Below are positions 1-10,429 of a DNA stretch of 64,000 bases, in pieces. The stretch comes from Basidiobolus meristosporus CBS 931.73 (lineage: Eukaryota > Basidiobolomycota > Basidiobolomycetes > Basidiobolales > Basidiobolaceae). The DNA is taken from positions 1 through 64,000 of the forward strand of contig MCFE01000403.1 of NCBI GenBank assembly GCA_002104905.1, in the 5' to 3' direction. Position 1 is the first letter of the stretch. Every line of letters starts with the position of its first letter. The position numbers were made by a program, and so were the translations under genes. Under the pieces are notes generated by a model. The model saw only the letters and a list, made by a program, of their open reading frames with translations, was not told where the DNA came from and did no database searches.

Positions 1-260
1 TATCAACCTCACTGGAGTGCGGATCAACTGGCTGCTCTTCAACCACTTGTGGAAACAGCTGTTGTCTTGCAGGGTCCAGACTGGACTTGGTTGACGGCAA
101 TGCTTGCCGCAAACTGCAGCTTTTGTCTTACACTTCTCTGTTGCTGCCTATGGTAGGCTTTCTTTCATTTCCCCTTACCTTTACTACTGCCAGGACCATC
201 ACTGCTACTCTGACTGGGTGCATCTTGTGTTGAACTATGCTGGTTCCTAGATAAACACCA
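1..260 (-). pseudogene. Tnp2-element cofactor gene, C-terminal fragment
   Basis: The minus strand encodes a Ser/Gly/Lys-rich stretch with the core SSSDGPGSSKGKGK, followed by RQKLQF. The same motif ends the cofactor reading frames near 2210-2660, 13200-13610 and 33450-33560. The fragment runs off the left edge of the window and carries stop codons. At about 260 it gives way to a Tnp2-element end (266), so two element pieces are fused here. The function of the cofactor is unknown. The link to the Tnp2 element is inferred from its constant position beside the transposase gene in other copies. Confidence 0.6.
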
Positions 261-265
261 TGACA

Positions 266-530
266 CCCTATGAAAAATTACTTGGTCCCACAGGTGGATC
301 CAATCCGGATCAGCTGTCAGCTAGTGTCATAATACTGGCAAGGTGGATTTCTTCTCCCTCTCAATGGACTTACAGCATGGTCTTGCGGGTGGTTTGCTGC
401 CTGGACTGCCCAATAGAGTAAGAAGCTTGATGGTGGTTTGACAGTCTTCTGGTGGGCTTCTTATGGCTTTGTGATGAACATATCATGGCCAACAACATTC
501 TGGCAGTACTAAGCTGGCCAATCTATATAA
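266..530 (+). mobile_element. Tnp2 element, transposase-side terminal fragment
   Basis: The fragment starts CCCTATGAAAAATTACTTGG. It matches the ends at 4045 (CCCTTATGAAAATAA) and, inverted, at 17718, both joined abruptly to copia coding sequence. The following sequence (CCACAGGTGGATC) is also shared with 4045. No coding sequence is visible. It is the outer non-coding end of a Tnp2-type element whose body is missing. The right limit is approximate, where Copia-A sequence begins. Confidence 0.55.
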
Positions 531-565
531 TCACCCTTCATGGTAAAATATCTGACAGAATTTTG

Positions 566-831
566 GGTTGTAACCCTTGTGGAGATATTGGAAGTGATCT
601 GGGAAAGTAAGTAGACTATGTGGTGTTACTTGATGATTTGTTGAATGTAAAAGCAGTACTTCCACTATCACAATGTCCTGGCAAACCAAGGTTGTGGAGC
701 ATGTCTGGAAAGGTCTCAAGACCATGTGTGCAATGTTTGGCACTGCTTGGACAACTTTGAAATTTCAAAAGACTATAACTCAGGTGACCAAGTAAGTTGA
801 ATATTTGGGTGTAATTACAAAACTTGCCCCA
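566..831 (-). repeat. Copia-A 3' LTR, internally deleted
   Basis: Read on the minus strand, the sequence after the polypurine tract (GAGGGAGAG, about 832-840) follows the Copia-A LTR. It has the ATTCAACAAATC region, the CACTTCCAATATCTCC stretch and the GGTTACAAC end. Full-length LTRs at 2604, 26199 and 61037 are 349 bp; this one is about 266 bp because its centre is deleted. It is the 3' LTR of the pol remnant at 840-1270. Confidence 0.65.
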
Positions 832-839
832 CTCTCCCT

Positions 840-1270
840 CAGCTAAATATTCATATATACCCAATGGTAATCTAAGATATTTCAATTTGTCCTTGGCCAA
901 CTGGTTTGTCAGTGTGTCAGCCATCATTTTATATGTAGGAGAGTAAGCCAAGTTAACCAAGTTATTTTCTATAGCTTTGGGGGTGAAATAACACCCAACA
1001 TCCATGTGCTTAGCTCTGAAATGAAAAGTTAAATTTCTACCTAGCTAAATATAGCATCCAATACCTTGAAATAAGACAGTAGGGCTTTTTCCATATAATC
1101 TCTTGTCTTCAAAGAGCCATCTTGGCCAAGTTAATTCTTTGTAGCTCACATGCTGCCATATACTCTGCCTCTATGGTGGAAAGTGCTACAGTCAGTTGCT
1201 TTCTTGAATTTCATGAGATTGCTCCTTTATACCATATGAACAATGATATGGTCCTGCAAGCAGAAATGAT
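840..1270 (-). pseudogene. Copia-A pol, RNase H C-terminal remnant
   Basis: On the minus strand there is a clear copia RNase H tail: KQLTVALSTIEAEYMAAC near 1200-1130, then KMMADTLTNQLAKDKLKYL near 930-880, just before the polypurine tract. LSTxEAEYxA is diagnostic for copia pol, and MxADxLTKxL lies near the pol C-terminus. Stop codons fall between the blocks (for example near 1040). Reverse transcriptase and everything upstream are absent, and the sequence switches to non-copia DNA before 1386. Dead fragment. Confidence 0.75.
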
Positions 1271-1385
1271 CCACATCAGCTACTAAGATTCTGCATGCAG
1301 GCCAATATAATGCCAGTTACTTGGAATTCTTGTCCCTCTTTGCAATCTCAAGGCAGGGTTGTGTTGGTGTTTTACTGTATTTACT

Positions 1386-2600
1386 CCCTATGAGAAATAA
1401 CAGTGGTGCTCCTGTCAAAAGGCCAACACAAAACTTAAATCTTATGACTAAGAGGTAATGATGCCATTAGGACACTGTGCAAAGACCACTTAAAAATTGC
1501 ATCTCAGATTTCACAAGAAATTGAGTCAAAGCTTTTGATCACAACAATACAGTAGTAGCTTCTGATTGGTTCTCTGTTAAATCTCCCACTTTCTGATCCC
1601 AGACACTCAATCACCTTATATGCTTGTGAACATTGATTGGCTATTGCCCCTTTTTCACACTGCTTACTTCCTGACTCAGCCAGTGCACTTACTCTTCATG
1701 GATACAAACTGATTTATTACTGTTGAAGTTTTAGTTGTAACTCAATTGCCAATTATACAGACCTATACAAGTCCCTATACCTAACACTAACATTAGGCCC
1801 AACCTCATACTTAACAAGTAGCTTCATCAAATTCTACCATTCAGCATGTATTTCTGTCATAGCAGCTTTATTCCATGATTTTGGTGGGAGCCCAATGGCT
1901 TTATGCCATTATTCATTCACTGGTTCCTATACATCCTGGTCTTCAGCCAGTACTACAAGGTCTAGCACCTCCTCTGCCAGTCTTTGTATTAAATCCCAGC
2001 AATATTCAAGTACATTTTCCTGGGTACTGCTCTTGAAGAAGTGTTGCAAGCACTTGGTGAACCTATTAATGTACTAAAATCTCACTGTAGGCATGGTAAG
2101 AGTCCCATATTTCTTGATGTTGTTGCTTTGTCTGTCATTGGGATCTCCACTTGGTCTACAACAGAGGATGTGGAGGCAGTGGTAGACAGATTGCCTTTCT
2201 CTGCAAGCTCATCTACCCCACTAGGGTGTAGCTCAGCTGGCTGCACTTTCTACTCTTAAGAAAGTGGCTGTTGTCATCTTGGTAGTACTTCTGGGGCTGT
2301 TCAGGGCTGAAGGCATGGATTAGTGAGAGTTGCAATTTTTTTCTCACCATTCCCTGTCTTTGGCTGAGATAAACTTTTCTCCCTTTACCTTTACCCTTGT
2401 CACTGCCAGGTCTTTCACTGCTACTCCTATTGAGTGCTTCTATTATTTTAATATAATTTCTCCTTAATAAATGCTGCATTGGTGCATGCATATCTGCCTG
2501 CTTGCCCCTACAGGCACTCTTCTGGCTACCTGATATTTCCTTGTCACTTGTTTTGAGCTTTCAGCCCCACATGTTGCAGGTCCCTGAGAAAGCCACTGGT
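1386..2600 (-). pseudogene. Tnp2-element cofactor gene, C-terminal half plus element end
   Basis: Minus-strand reading frames carry KQVTRKYQVARRVPVGASRQ near 2560-2500 and RSSSERPGSDKGKGKG near 2440-2390, then QRQGMVRKKLQL. These blocks repeat those at 13200-13610 (plus strand). Beyond them, 1500-2200 matches 33560-34330 reverse-complemented, giving a degenerate C-terminal domain (EYCxDxxQRLxxEVLDL). At 1386 the plus strand reads CCCTATGAGAAATAAC inward, resembling the Tnp2 element end at 266, so this is probably the cofactor-side terminus. Copia-A cuts the gene at 2604. Multiple stops and frameshifts. Confidence 0.55.
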
Positions 2601-2603
2601 TTT

Positions 2604-2952
2604 TGTGGTAAAGATTTGTAATTCCACCAAAATATTCAACTAACTTAGACACTTAGATCACTACCTCCAAATCTTACAGAATACTGACCAAAATCTTTGT
2701 TAGGATTTACTTAGAATATTTTCACCACAATATCAGGTACCCAGAACATGCAAATTCTCAAAGTTGTTCAAACAGCCCCAAGCTTTGAGCACATGTTCTT
2801 GGGATCTTCCTCAGCCCATTCTACATGTTTGTATTGCCAAGACCATGGAAAAGTGTACACACTACTTTTACATTCAATAAATCATTTAGCAAGAACCACA
2901 TAATCTACTTGTTCTCTCAATCACTTCCAATATCTTCAAGACTCTTGCAACT
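2604..2952 (+). repeat. Copia-A 5' LTR
   Basis: This 349-bp LTR begins TGTGGTAAAG and ends near CTTGCAAC. It aligns over its whole length with the LTRs at 26199-26547 and 61037-61385. It interrupts a cofactor gene: the left flank AGCCACTGGTTTTT is the reverse complement of cofactor sequence near 13145-13160. The TATA box found in the sister LTR (TATAAATA) is degraded here to GTACACAC. Polyadenylation-type AATAAA follows. Confidence 0.85.
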
Positions 2953-2964
2953 GGTCATGAGCCC
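2953..2964 (+). promoter_or_regulatory. Copia-A primer-binding site (half tRNA-iMet type)
   Basis: GGTCATGAGCCC directly follows the LTR. It differs by one base from GGTTATGAGCCC at 26548-26559. That sequence is complementary to the anticodon stem-loop of eukaryotic initiator tRNA-Met (GGGCUCAUAACC), the half-tRNA priming known from Drosophila copia and yeast Ty5. The ATG inside the site (2957) is also the gag start. Confidence 0.7.
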
Positions 2965-4044
2965 CAAGCTGTCACACTCTGCAATGTCTACTACTGCTAT
3001 TACTGGTATTTATCCCTCTGCTGAAAAGTTGGATGGATCTAACTACCAAGTGTGGAAGGTGAAGATGAAGATGCTGCTACAAGAAAGAGGCCTTTGGGAT
3101 ATTGTCATGGGAGAAGAATGCCCTCCTCAAAACATGGGAGAGGAATCTTCAAAGTAGCAGAAGTAAGAACAAAGTGTCTTAACTGCATTTGCCTTAATCT
3201 CAAAGACAAATTGCTAATTCAATGCTCAAGAGAAAAATGGCAAAGAATACTGGAAGGCATTAGAAGACACCTACCAGTCATGCGCAGCTGCCAAGAAGAT
3301 GTATTTAGACAAAAATTCTTCACTACAAAGATGCTGCCAGGAGGAGAAATGAAAAATCTAACTAACAGAATTTCCCTGCTGCAGGATGAGACAGAATCTG
3401 TGGGTGTACTAACTACTAATGAGGATGTGATAGCAACCATCCCAAATAGTTTGACAGACATGTTTTAGGGCCTTGTATCAGCCCTAGAGTCCAGAGCTGA
3501 AGATTTGACCTTAAATTATGTATATGGAAGGCTCCTGGATGAAGAATTAAGAAAACTCAGCACCAATTAGATGAAAGAAGAAAATGCATTAAAAAGCAAT
3601 GATAACTAACAAAGAAGATACCCAAGACCTATTAAAGGCAATAACAACCTGTTTTGCAACTACTGCAAAAGGAAAGGACATACATCAGACCAGTGCTTAA
3701 AAAAGAGAGATAGTCAGCAGAAAAGCCTGAATACACAAATGCTGCAACAACTGAATATAGACTACTCATATCTGCACAAAATATGACCACAAAAAAGGAT
3801 TCTCAGACATGGTACATTGACTCTGGAGCATCTCAACACCTTACACCCCAAAAAGAACTTCTTACCCAATATCAAGAAATTCCAATTATGAAGGTATTCA
3901 TTGGTGACAATAGAATACTTGATGCAGTGGGAGAAGAAAATATCCAAGTAAACCTCAGAAGCAGTGAAGGAACCCACACACTGACCTTTAAAGAAGTACT
4001 TTATGTATCAGAAATAGCCAAGAACCTACTATCTCTAAGCATGG
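2957..4044 (+). pseudogene. Copia-A gag and protease, truncated
   Basis: Gag starts at the ATG inside the primer-binding site (MSPKLS) and has the copia gag N-terminal signature EKLDGSNYQVWKVKMKM. A stop follows at about 3155, and several frame changes run through the gag body. The zinc knuckle CNYCKRKGHTSDQC (CX2CX4HX4C) is intact near 3650-3695. The aspartic protease motif WYIDSGASQH is at about 3812-3840, and the conserved EVLYVSEIAKNLLS block ends it near 4035. A Tnp2-type element end begins at 4045, so integrase, reverse transcriptase and RNase H are missing. Dead copy. Confidence 0.85.
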
Positions 4045-4689
4045 CCCTTATGAAAATAATCTGGTTCCACAGGTGGATCTGATCCAAATCAACCATCAGG
4101 ATCCCATTTGGAGACCATCATAATACCAGCAGCTTGGAATTAATGACCCTCTTAATGATCTTATGACAGGATCACACCGGTATTTGGCTAATTTTACTGC
4201 CAAATAAAGTTAAAAAAACTTGACAGGGTTTAGTTGGTGCTGTGGTGATAATTGAGTGGCATTATTGCAGTTGTAATGTGCTCTACACCTAGTTTAATTG
4301 GTTTTAACTGGCCAGTATATCCAGTTGACTAATATGGCAACAAACTTGACAGTGTCTTGACAACTTCATTGCAAGTCTCTGCATGGCAGTATTGTGGCCT
4401 GCAGCCAGTTCTGTACAATACCACTTTATCAATTTACCAAATGGTATTTCCTTCTTCTACCTCCCCTTGTGCAATTCATATAATCCACTGTACAATTGCC
4501 CCTCTTTATTTACTTACCCACTACCACCTTGGGCATTCCACATATAGTTCAAGTCAAAAAATACCATGGCCTCCTGATTACTAACCTCTACAAATGCTCA
4601 CACCTGCTGCAATTGACATGCTTCTATTGCCTCAACTTTACAGCTTTTTAGTATGATGCTAGGAAAGTTGCCTCATACCCTGTATTGCT
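4045..4689 (-). mobile_element. Tnp2 element 1, transposase-side terminal region
   Basis: The element end CCCTTATGAAAATAA abuts the copia protease at 4044/4045. The region holds no credible ORF. It matches 17390-17718 (inverted) and 20040-20480 in order, including the block around ACTACCACCTTGGGCA and the block around CCATGGCCTCCTG. It is therefore the 3' flank of the transposase gene, probably its 3' untranslated region plus transposase-binding DNA. Confidence 0.55.
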
Positions 4690-5085
4690 GGTAACATATA
4701 CATCTTACAAATATATGCTTAGTTGCTGCCACTTCTGCCATGAATACCTCCTGAATATCTGCAAAGAACTTGTTGGTTTTTAGCCAATATATTCCTTCCC
4801 CCTGTTGAATTCTAGTCCCCCTTATAGGTGCATTCTGGCTCTTGTTTGAGTGAGCTCCATAATGAATGGTGTAGAAACTTGCTTGTGACCAAGAGAAATC
4901 TGGCATACCATGGTAGAGTTTTCAAAATAAAAACTAGTTGCTTGTTGCACCCAGCCCAACTTTGCATTACTTGACTGATTACCCACACATTGGGGCTGCT
5001 TAGCTTCTTAATGCCATAGGCATAGGTGTCTCCATGTGCACATCTGTCCTCAGTATTTTCCAACTCTTCCTGGCTGTCCTCCATG

Positions 5086-5390
5086 TGCCAACTCATCACA
5101 TCCATGATGCTGTGGTAGGTCAAACATACCTCCCACAGACAAGTTTATTCATATAGCCATCATGTTGCACTTATCCATAGCTTATCTTATCAGTATTATC
5201 CCATTCTTCATTTGCCCCTATTATTAGTATTATCCCCATGTGATTTTTACCCTGATTAGTTATTAGCATTTCTTATCCCAGATGATATTCAGCTTTGTTA
5301 TCTGTATATGTATCTACATTAGGTAAGTACCCATGTCAATACCTGTTACACATGACCTAAGTCTTATGTGCCAACTCATCAGATCCATGA
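5086..5390. repeat. Truncated Gypsy-B2 LTR flanked by ~25-bp direct repeats
   Basis: From about 5113 to 5356 the sequence matches the last ~245 bp of the 804-bp LTR at 38411-39214, starting TGTGGTAGGTC. Both sides carry the same words: GTGCCAACTCATCACATCCA at 5087-5106 and GTGCCAACTCATCAGATCCA at 5364-5383. The same arrangement is present inverted at 16676-16975, so it pre-dates the spread of this Tnp2 copy. The duplication is far longer than an LTR target duplication. Confidence 0.55.
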
Positions 5391-7223
5391 TAGACTTGAA
5401 GCTAAAATTTGTGATGAGAATGGGATACGGTGGTACCTGCAGTTTGACTCATCTCCCTATCTCCCCTTGCATCCACTTCATAGGAGACTCCCAAAAGGTA
5501 AAGCAAGGTCCAATACTCTCAACACATCAAGCAAGATGGAATAGCAAATGTATACAGTAGTAGCAGAGTTCTACATGTTCAGCTTTATACTTGTAGTATT
5601 GCTGCTCAGATCCCATAACCAACTCTTTGCACAAAGGCTGTAGATGCATCAAGTTGGCATTGGTGATCTGCTTCTGGATAAATATTCCTACAATGTCCAC
5701 ATATGACTCCCAATGCTTCCAGTGTACTCTTGGTAGAAATGGCTTCAGAAGGCCACTTGAATAAATACATATCCAGTTCATCCAGTCCTTGCACTTCTAT
5801 TGTTGCATATGGATATGAATGTTGATTGGAGCCTGTAAGAAGTACTCAGGGTAGAGGATACTCTGTGATATCTTGCCAATTCTTTCAAATTTCTCTAGTA
5901 TCTCAAAGGGCTCATTTAGCTTGAAATGCCCCATGTACAACTTGGTAATCAGTATAGGGATATTGTTGAAAAGCAAATGCATTGCTCCCAGTGGAAAGCT
6001 TTTGCTCCAACAGATATCCTCTATCTTAAATATCTCCAGTTTCCAATTGATTCAATATTCTGGCTGATTGCTTTTTGCTAGCCAGTTTTGCAGTAATTGC
6101 ATGCTGACTTCAGTACATTCTCTCTGCAGAAAGATGATGTTCTTAGTTCAGGTGTTTAGGTAATAATATTATGTTTGAGTTATGGGGTGAGTCCCCTGGA
6201 TCTCACACATTTGACAGCAATACCATCTATTGTGCCCAGAAAAGCTGGCTGTCTTGCTGATGGCTGGTGTATCTCCAGTGAAGATGATAATATGCACTTT
6301 TACTTGATGGCTATTTACTTTTATTCTGCTGGAAAGCATACAAAACTCATCCAGCAATAGATACAGGTAGTTATCCTGGCTGGATGGTGATTTTGGCTCA
6401 GATACCAGTGAGACTCCCATCAGATTTCTGCTCTGATACTGTAAGATAGGCAGTAGATTCAGGCTGATGAAAACCAGTGGCCAGTAGGATTAACTGGTAG
6501 AGTACTTGTTTAATGAGAATTCATCAAGTGCCAAGGCAAAGGCATGGTCATACATACCCTCAAAGCGGCCCTTGCTTCTTAGCTGCTTGTAAGGTTTGCC
6601 ATCAAATATATCTGATGTGTTTGCACTTGATTGATACTGAGCACAGTACTTTATAGCTTCACAATATTTGTTGGACTGCAGGAGCCTCTTTATATGGGGT
6701 ATTACTGGAATATATTTGGGGTGTTAACAATGTTTTCCCCCAATGGTGGTGGATTCTGGACAAGATGGACACCTTACAATGGTGGCATTTCTGATGTGAA
6801 TGCCATGCAACTATTAACACTTGGGGGTATCAGGATGGTTGCTGGGTCATATGTTGCCAGCTACATGACAGTTTTCCATTTATACTATGTGCAAGATAAG
6901 TTGCATCTCAGGATGATTTTGGCAAGGAGTAGTAGTATGTTCTCAAAGCCCTCATTACTGATATTTGTGGGAACACACTACTTCTCAAGCCACAACATCA
7001 CATCATCCACCAGTAGATGGATTACTGGGCTCACTTGACATCATAACATATACTTGGCATTTTTTTCCACAGATGTTGTGTAATTGCATTATTGGATTTT
7101 GCCAGACTCATGCAGGATAGTGTTGTTAGGGAAGATAGGCTCACAATCCATTAGTGAGCCTGCTGCTTCAGGGCTGCCACTCTGCATGCCATATTCAGAA
7201 GGCTGGGGTGAGCCAAAAGGCAT

Positions 7224-8295
7224 CATAGTGGGGTCACAGTGACACCAACTGACAAATGTGCTCATTCCCATATTTTCTACTTCCTTATTTTTCTACTACC
7301 CTTAAATTAGTTTTATCCCATTTATCTTACTTGATCAGTACTATCCCATAAGCTGGCTCACTATCACACCTGCTTACCTTATTGCAAAAGTTATTCCTCA
7401 CTTTATGGAAGGTCACTTGATGTAAGTGCATCTATATTAGGCAGCTACCCATGCCAGTACCAGTTACACATGACCAAACTGCATCACTGTCCCTACCATT
7501 TTCATATCAAATATGGTATCCCAATGTTACACAGGTTTTAAAATACCAATCCCTGATTGGTTGGGTGTGCTGTGCCTCTTGAAACCTTCCAGTACATACT
7601 TAGAACACTCTGAGTTCATTCTAATGTCATTAAGATTTCCATTTGATCACCATAGCCTTCTGGAACACCATGATTAGTTATCACTTTGCCAGTGAGAAAA
7701 GTATACCAAGGGGGGGCAATCCCTCAACAATAAATCATCATCCCTTTTATCAATATACCAACTTGTTGATTAGTGCGATCACTGCTACCTGCTGCAACCT
7801 GAACTCCAACCTTTGACCACAGGACACTCCCAAGAGACCGCACTAACAGTCAACTGACCTTAGAGGCACTACTTGTGAGGAATACTCAGAGTAGGTATCT
7901 TTTATTACATTTGATTCTTTCCCAAGTTTGTTGTTGTACAGGCAAAAATACTTTTCTGTCTTTGTAACTATTGACTGCAGCTGCATTCTTATCAAGTTGC
8001 TGCTGGTGGAGTGTACAATTGTTTTGACTTTGGAAGCTTTGATAGATTGCCATCCCAGAGAATGCTGAAACCAGCACATACATTTGTTAAGACACCAACT
8101 AAGTTGGGGATTGTAGCTCAATAGTTTTCCCTTGACAAGCTTGCGGCTTTATTCCCCTTCACATTAGATCAGAGACAAAAAGCAAGTATTCCTGGCAAGC
8201 TTTTGCCAGAGATTATTGCACCCAGTGAGCACCCCACACACAAACACTTGAGAAGTGTTGGACATATCCTTCCCTTGGACTTATACACTGCCACA
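7224..8295 (+). repeat. Gypsy-B solo LTR inside the Tnp2 transposase
   Basis: About 1072 bp, aligning with the LTRs at 27163-28233, 56106-57175 and 62272-63340. It runs from the TAGTGGGG end to the CTGCCACA end. It splits the transposase frame between TESGEF (8300) and FGSPQPSEYG (7220). The uninterrupted version of that junction is visible in element 2 near 15540-15560. It is more diverged than the other Gypsy-B LTRs, so it is probably an older insertion. I see no clean target duplication. Confidence 0.8.
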
Positions 8296-8563
8296 GTTTT
8301 ATAAACTCTCCTGACTCAGTTTGCACCAGGTGACAAGTACGGCTAAATGCCATTATAGAAGTATCAAGTGGCTGGCAAGATATTGTTGGTACAGTAGTGT
8401 CTGGTAAATGGTCAAATATGACTTGTGTGGCAAAAAACTGGATGTGATCCTTGTAATACTTTACATGCTGTCCATGTGTGTCATGGCTGAGAGACTTACT
8501 ACAATAGCCACATGGTCTTTTTTCTCTTCTCTTACAGTGCTGAATCAAAGTAGCCTTGTTCAT

Positions 8564-8785
8564 GGGGCAAACAGTTTGACACTCAACAGCATAATGCTAT
8601 TATATCCCTTTTTTGTCAATCCTCATGTGAGCTGACTACAGTCTTGTATTTAAGACATTGCACCTACATGAATGTATGATTCAGTGATGACCTGCCATAG
8701 AAAGCACTATAAATAAAGTTGCAGCACCACATACACATGTAAATGTAATGCCATTTCCCTTTTAGTTTGACTCACCTTCATACAT
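8564..8785. promoter_or_regulatory. Divergent promoter region of Tnp2 element 1
   Basis: This spacer lies between the minus-strand transposase start (8563) and the plus-strand cofactor start (8786). TATAAATAA at 8708-8716 lies 78 bp before the cofactor ATG. The same spacing occurs in element 2 (15954 to 16032), and related boxes are found at 36547 and about 21361. The block is conserved in all four copies, which supports promoter function for at least the cofactor gene. Inference from conservation and position only. Confidence 0.5.
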
Positions 8786-9683
8786 ATGCTGCCAAAAATA
8801 AAGCAAAGTAGTTTAGTTCCAACAAAGCCCTACTACTGACTGCAGCAGAAGAACAGGTAGACAACAGCTTGCTTTGATATTCAGTGCAACAAGTAGGGCT
8901 ACAACCAAAAAAGGTCCTGTGGACAGTGTGCCCACTGAAGGGAATAATGTAGACTCCTCAGGCTCTCAGTCAAGTAGGCAATTGAGAATCTCTGCAGAGC
9001 TGCTAGCTGACCATATTGCTAAGGCAGATGAGAATGTAGCATTTGCAGCACCTTCAGTTGAAGACCATCAAGTGACCATCACAACATTGCCACCACCCAT
9101 ATTTGCAAGTATCTTGTCAGCTCATACCAAAGCATTAATGAGGCAATTAGGTGCAGTGGCCAAAAGCATAGATGCAATGGCCCAGATAAATCAGGCAATA
9201 GTCCATATACAGGATGAGTGGATAAACAGTGTAGAGCAGTCAATGTCCCAGGTAGAGAGAGCAGTATCTTTGCTGCAAAGAAGGAACTCAAGTAGCTCAA
9301 TGCACATCTAAGAATTGAGCCATCTCCCAATGTAACAGCAGAGGAGCACCATATAGACTTTGAAGCACAACAACAGTACCCAAAGATAAACCTCACAGAA
9401 AAATCTATCACAGCATGGAAGGGAGAAAATGCAGTGTTAATACTAAGGCCTTAAAATCAAAAGACATTGAAGATCCATGAGGACATTGAGTGCAACAATG
9501 AAAAGTGGGCAAATATTCAAGAGGCTGCTAGAAGTCTAGCATGCTAACACCTCCAGGCCAGCATAGCATGGGACCATCTGAAACTCACTGCCAAGCAGAA
9601 TGTACTTGACTTGCTTCATGAGCATTATCCTGGATTCAAACAAGCAAACAAATTTTGGGCCAGCATTGGTATGAAAAGAAAGT
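8786..9683 (+). pseudogene. Tnp2-element cofactor gene, 5' part (element 1)
   Basis: The protein starts at ATG 8786 by comparison with element 2 (MLPKSRAKLSGSQ at 16032). Its longest open piece is 8874-9311, encoding a Ser/Gly-rich N-terminus and a predicted amphipathic helical segment (IHIQDEWINSVEQSMSQVER-like) ending LLQRRNSSS. After a stop near 9309 it continues in other frames to HEHYPGFKQANKFWASIGM at about 9620-9670. PIF element 1 cuts it at 9684, and the 3' part resumes at 13089. I recognise no known domain. Constant divergent pairing with the transposase suggests a TnpA-like accessory protein, which is an inference. Confidence 0.6.
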
Positions 9684-9699
9684 AGACTTGTTCCATTGT

Positions 9700-10420
9700 A
9701 CTGTGGCAGGGTGCGTGGTGCAATCTGCAGTCTCTAAGAACAATTGGGTGCAATATTGTAGCTACCAGTAGGCAGGATTGCTCTTGGACAATTTCACACT
9801 ATGTGGGACAATCTTGCACACTATGGCACTATCTGACATGATGGGGTTGGCACAAATGATTGCACCCACTTGTAATGTTTGCATCATGTGTGCAATTGGA
9901 TACCGTTATTATGGTAGGTAAAATTCAGTATTCTGATATGATTCTTTAATGTAAATGGAAATAAATGTGCATCACACTATAAACTACACTGATACTTACC
10001 ATTTTAGTTTCTAACACTCCAATTGGATGGTATCTTGGTGGTTAATTGGTCCAAAAGTATCCAGAAGCTGTTGGCCCCCAATTGGCTCTTTGATCAATAT
10101 GCAAGCTACCTGATTTGCCATCAAATATCCCATTTTGCCCATCAAGAAGTAAATCCCTGATCCTAGTGATTGGACAAGGTGTCATAGCTAGCACGCAACC
10201 AATTGTATGGGTGTGGATCAGATCAAAATGCTGCACTGTGCCACAGATGATGTATACATATGAAGGGTGTTTATTTATAGGGGTCCTGTCTCAAATGTGA
10301 GACAACTTTGATATTGCTTATATCAAAAATTTAGTGATCACTGATTTGCAATGACTTGATGCGGATTGCAAAAAAAAATGAGTCATTTGGAGCATTACAA
10401 ACAATAGCAATTCAATGCAA
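9700..10420. other. PIF element 1 left subterminal region, no gene seen
   Basis: About 720 bp of AT-rich sequence lies between the left terminus and the end of the accessory ORF. It matches 21615-22330 and, inverted, 45349-45990, so it belongs to the PIF element. No coding potential is evident. It probably holds the 3' flank of the accessory gene and transposase-binding sites. Confidence 0.5.
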
Positions 10421-10429
10421 TTGCATCAT

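Larger units (their letters stand above)
4690..8563 (-). pseudogene. Tnp2-type (CACTA-like) transposase, element 1
   Basis: The protein starts at 8563 (MNKATLIQHCKRREKR) with a Cys/His finger CGYCSKSLSHDTHGQH. It is cut by a Gypsy-B LTR at 7224-8295 and resumes at 7223 with FGSPQPSEYGMQS. Many stops and frameshifts follow. The Tnp2 core is visible: YLYLLLDEFCMLSSRI, then VHIIIFTGDTPAISK near 6290-6260, then the zinc motif WYCCQMC near 6210. The C-terminal part at 4690-4910 (FSWSQASFYTIHYGAHSNKS) recurs at 20481-20702. In the Tnp2 family GD(L/T)PA carries a catalytic Asp. A Gypsy-B2 LTR fragment sits at 5113-5356. Inactive. Confidence 0.75.

Noticed and set aside
531-743. Minus-strand ORF of 70 codons
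   Set aside because: It runs through the Copia-A LTR in a frame unrelated to pol and has no conservation in other LTR copies.
7081-7271. Separate small gene at 7089-7271 on the minus strand
   Set aside because: Its residues FGSPQPSEYGMQS align with the Tnp2 transposase of element 2, and the ORF start is in the inserted LTR. It is a piece of the interrupted transposase.
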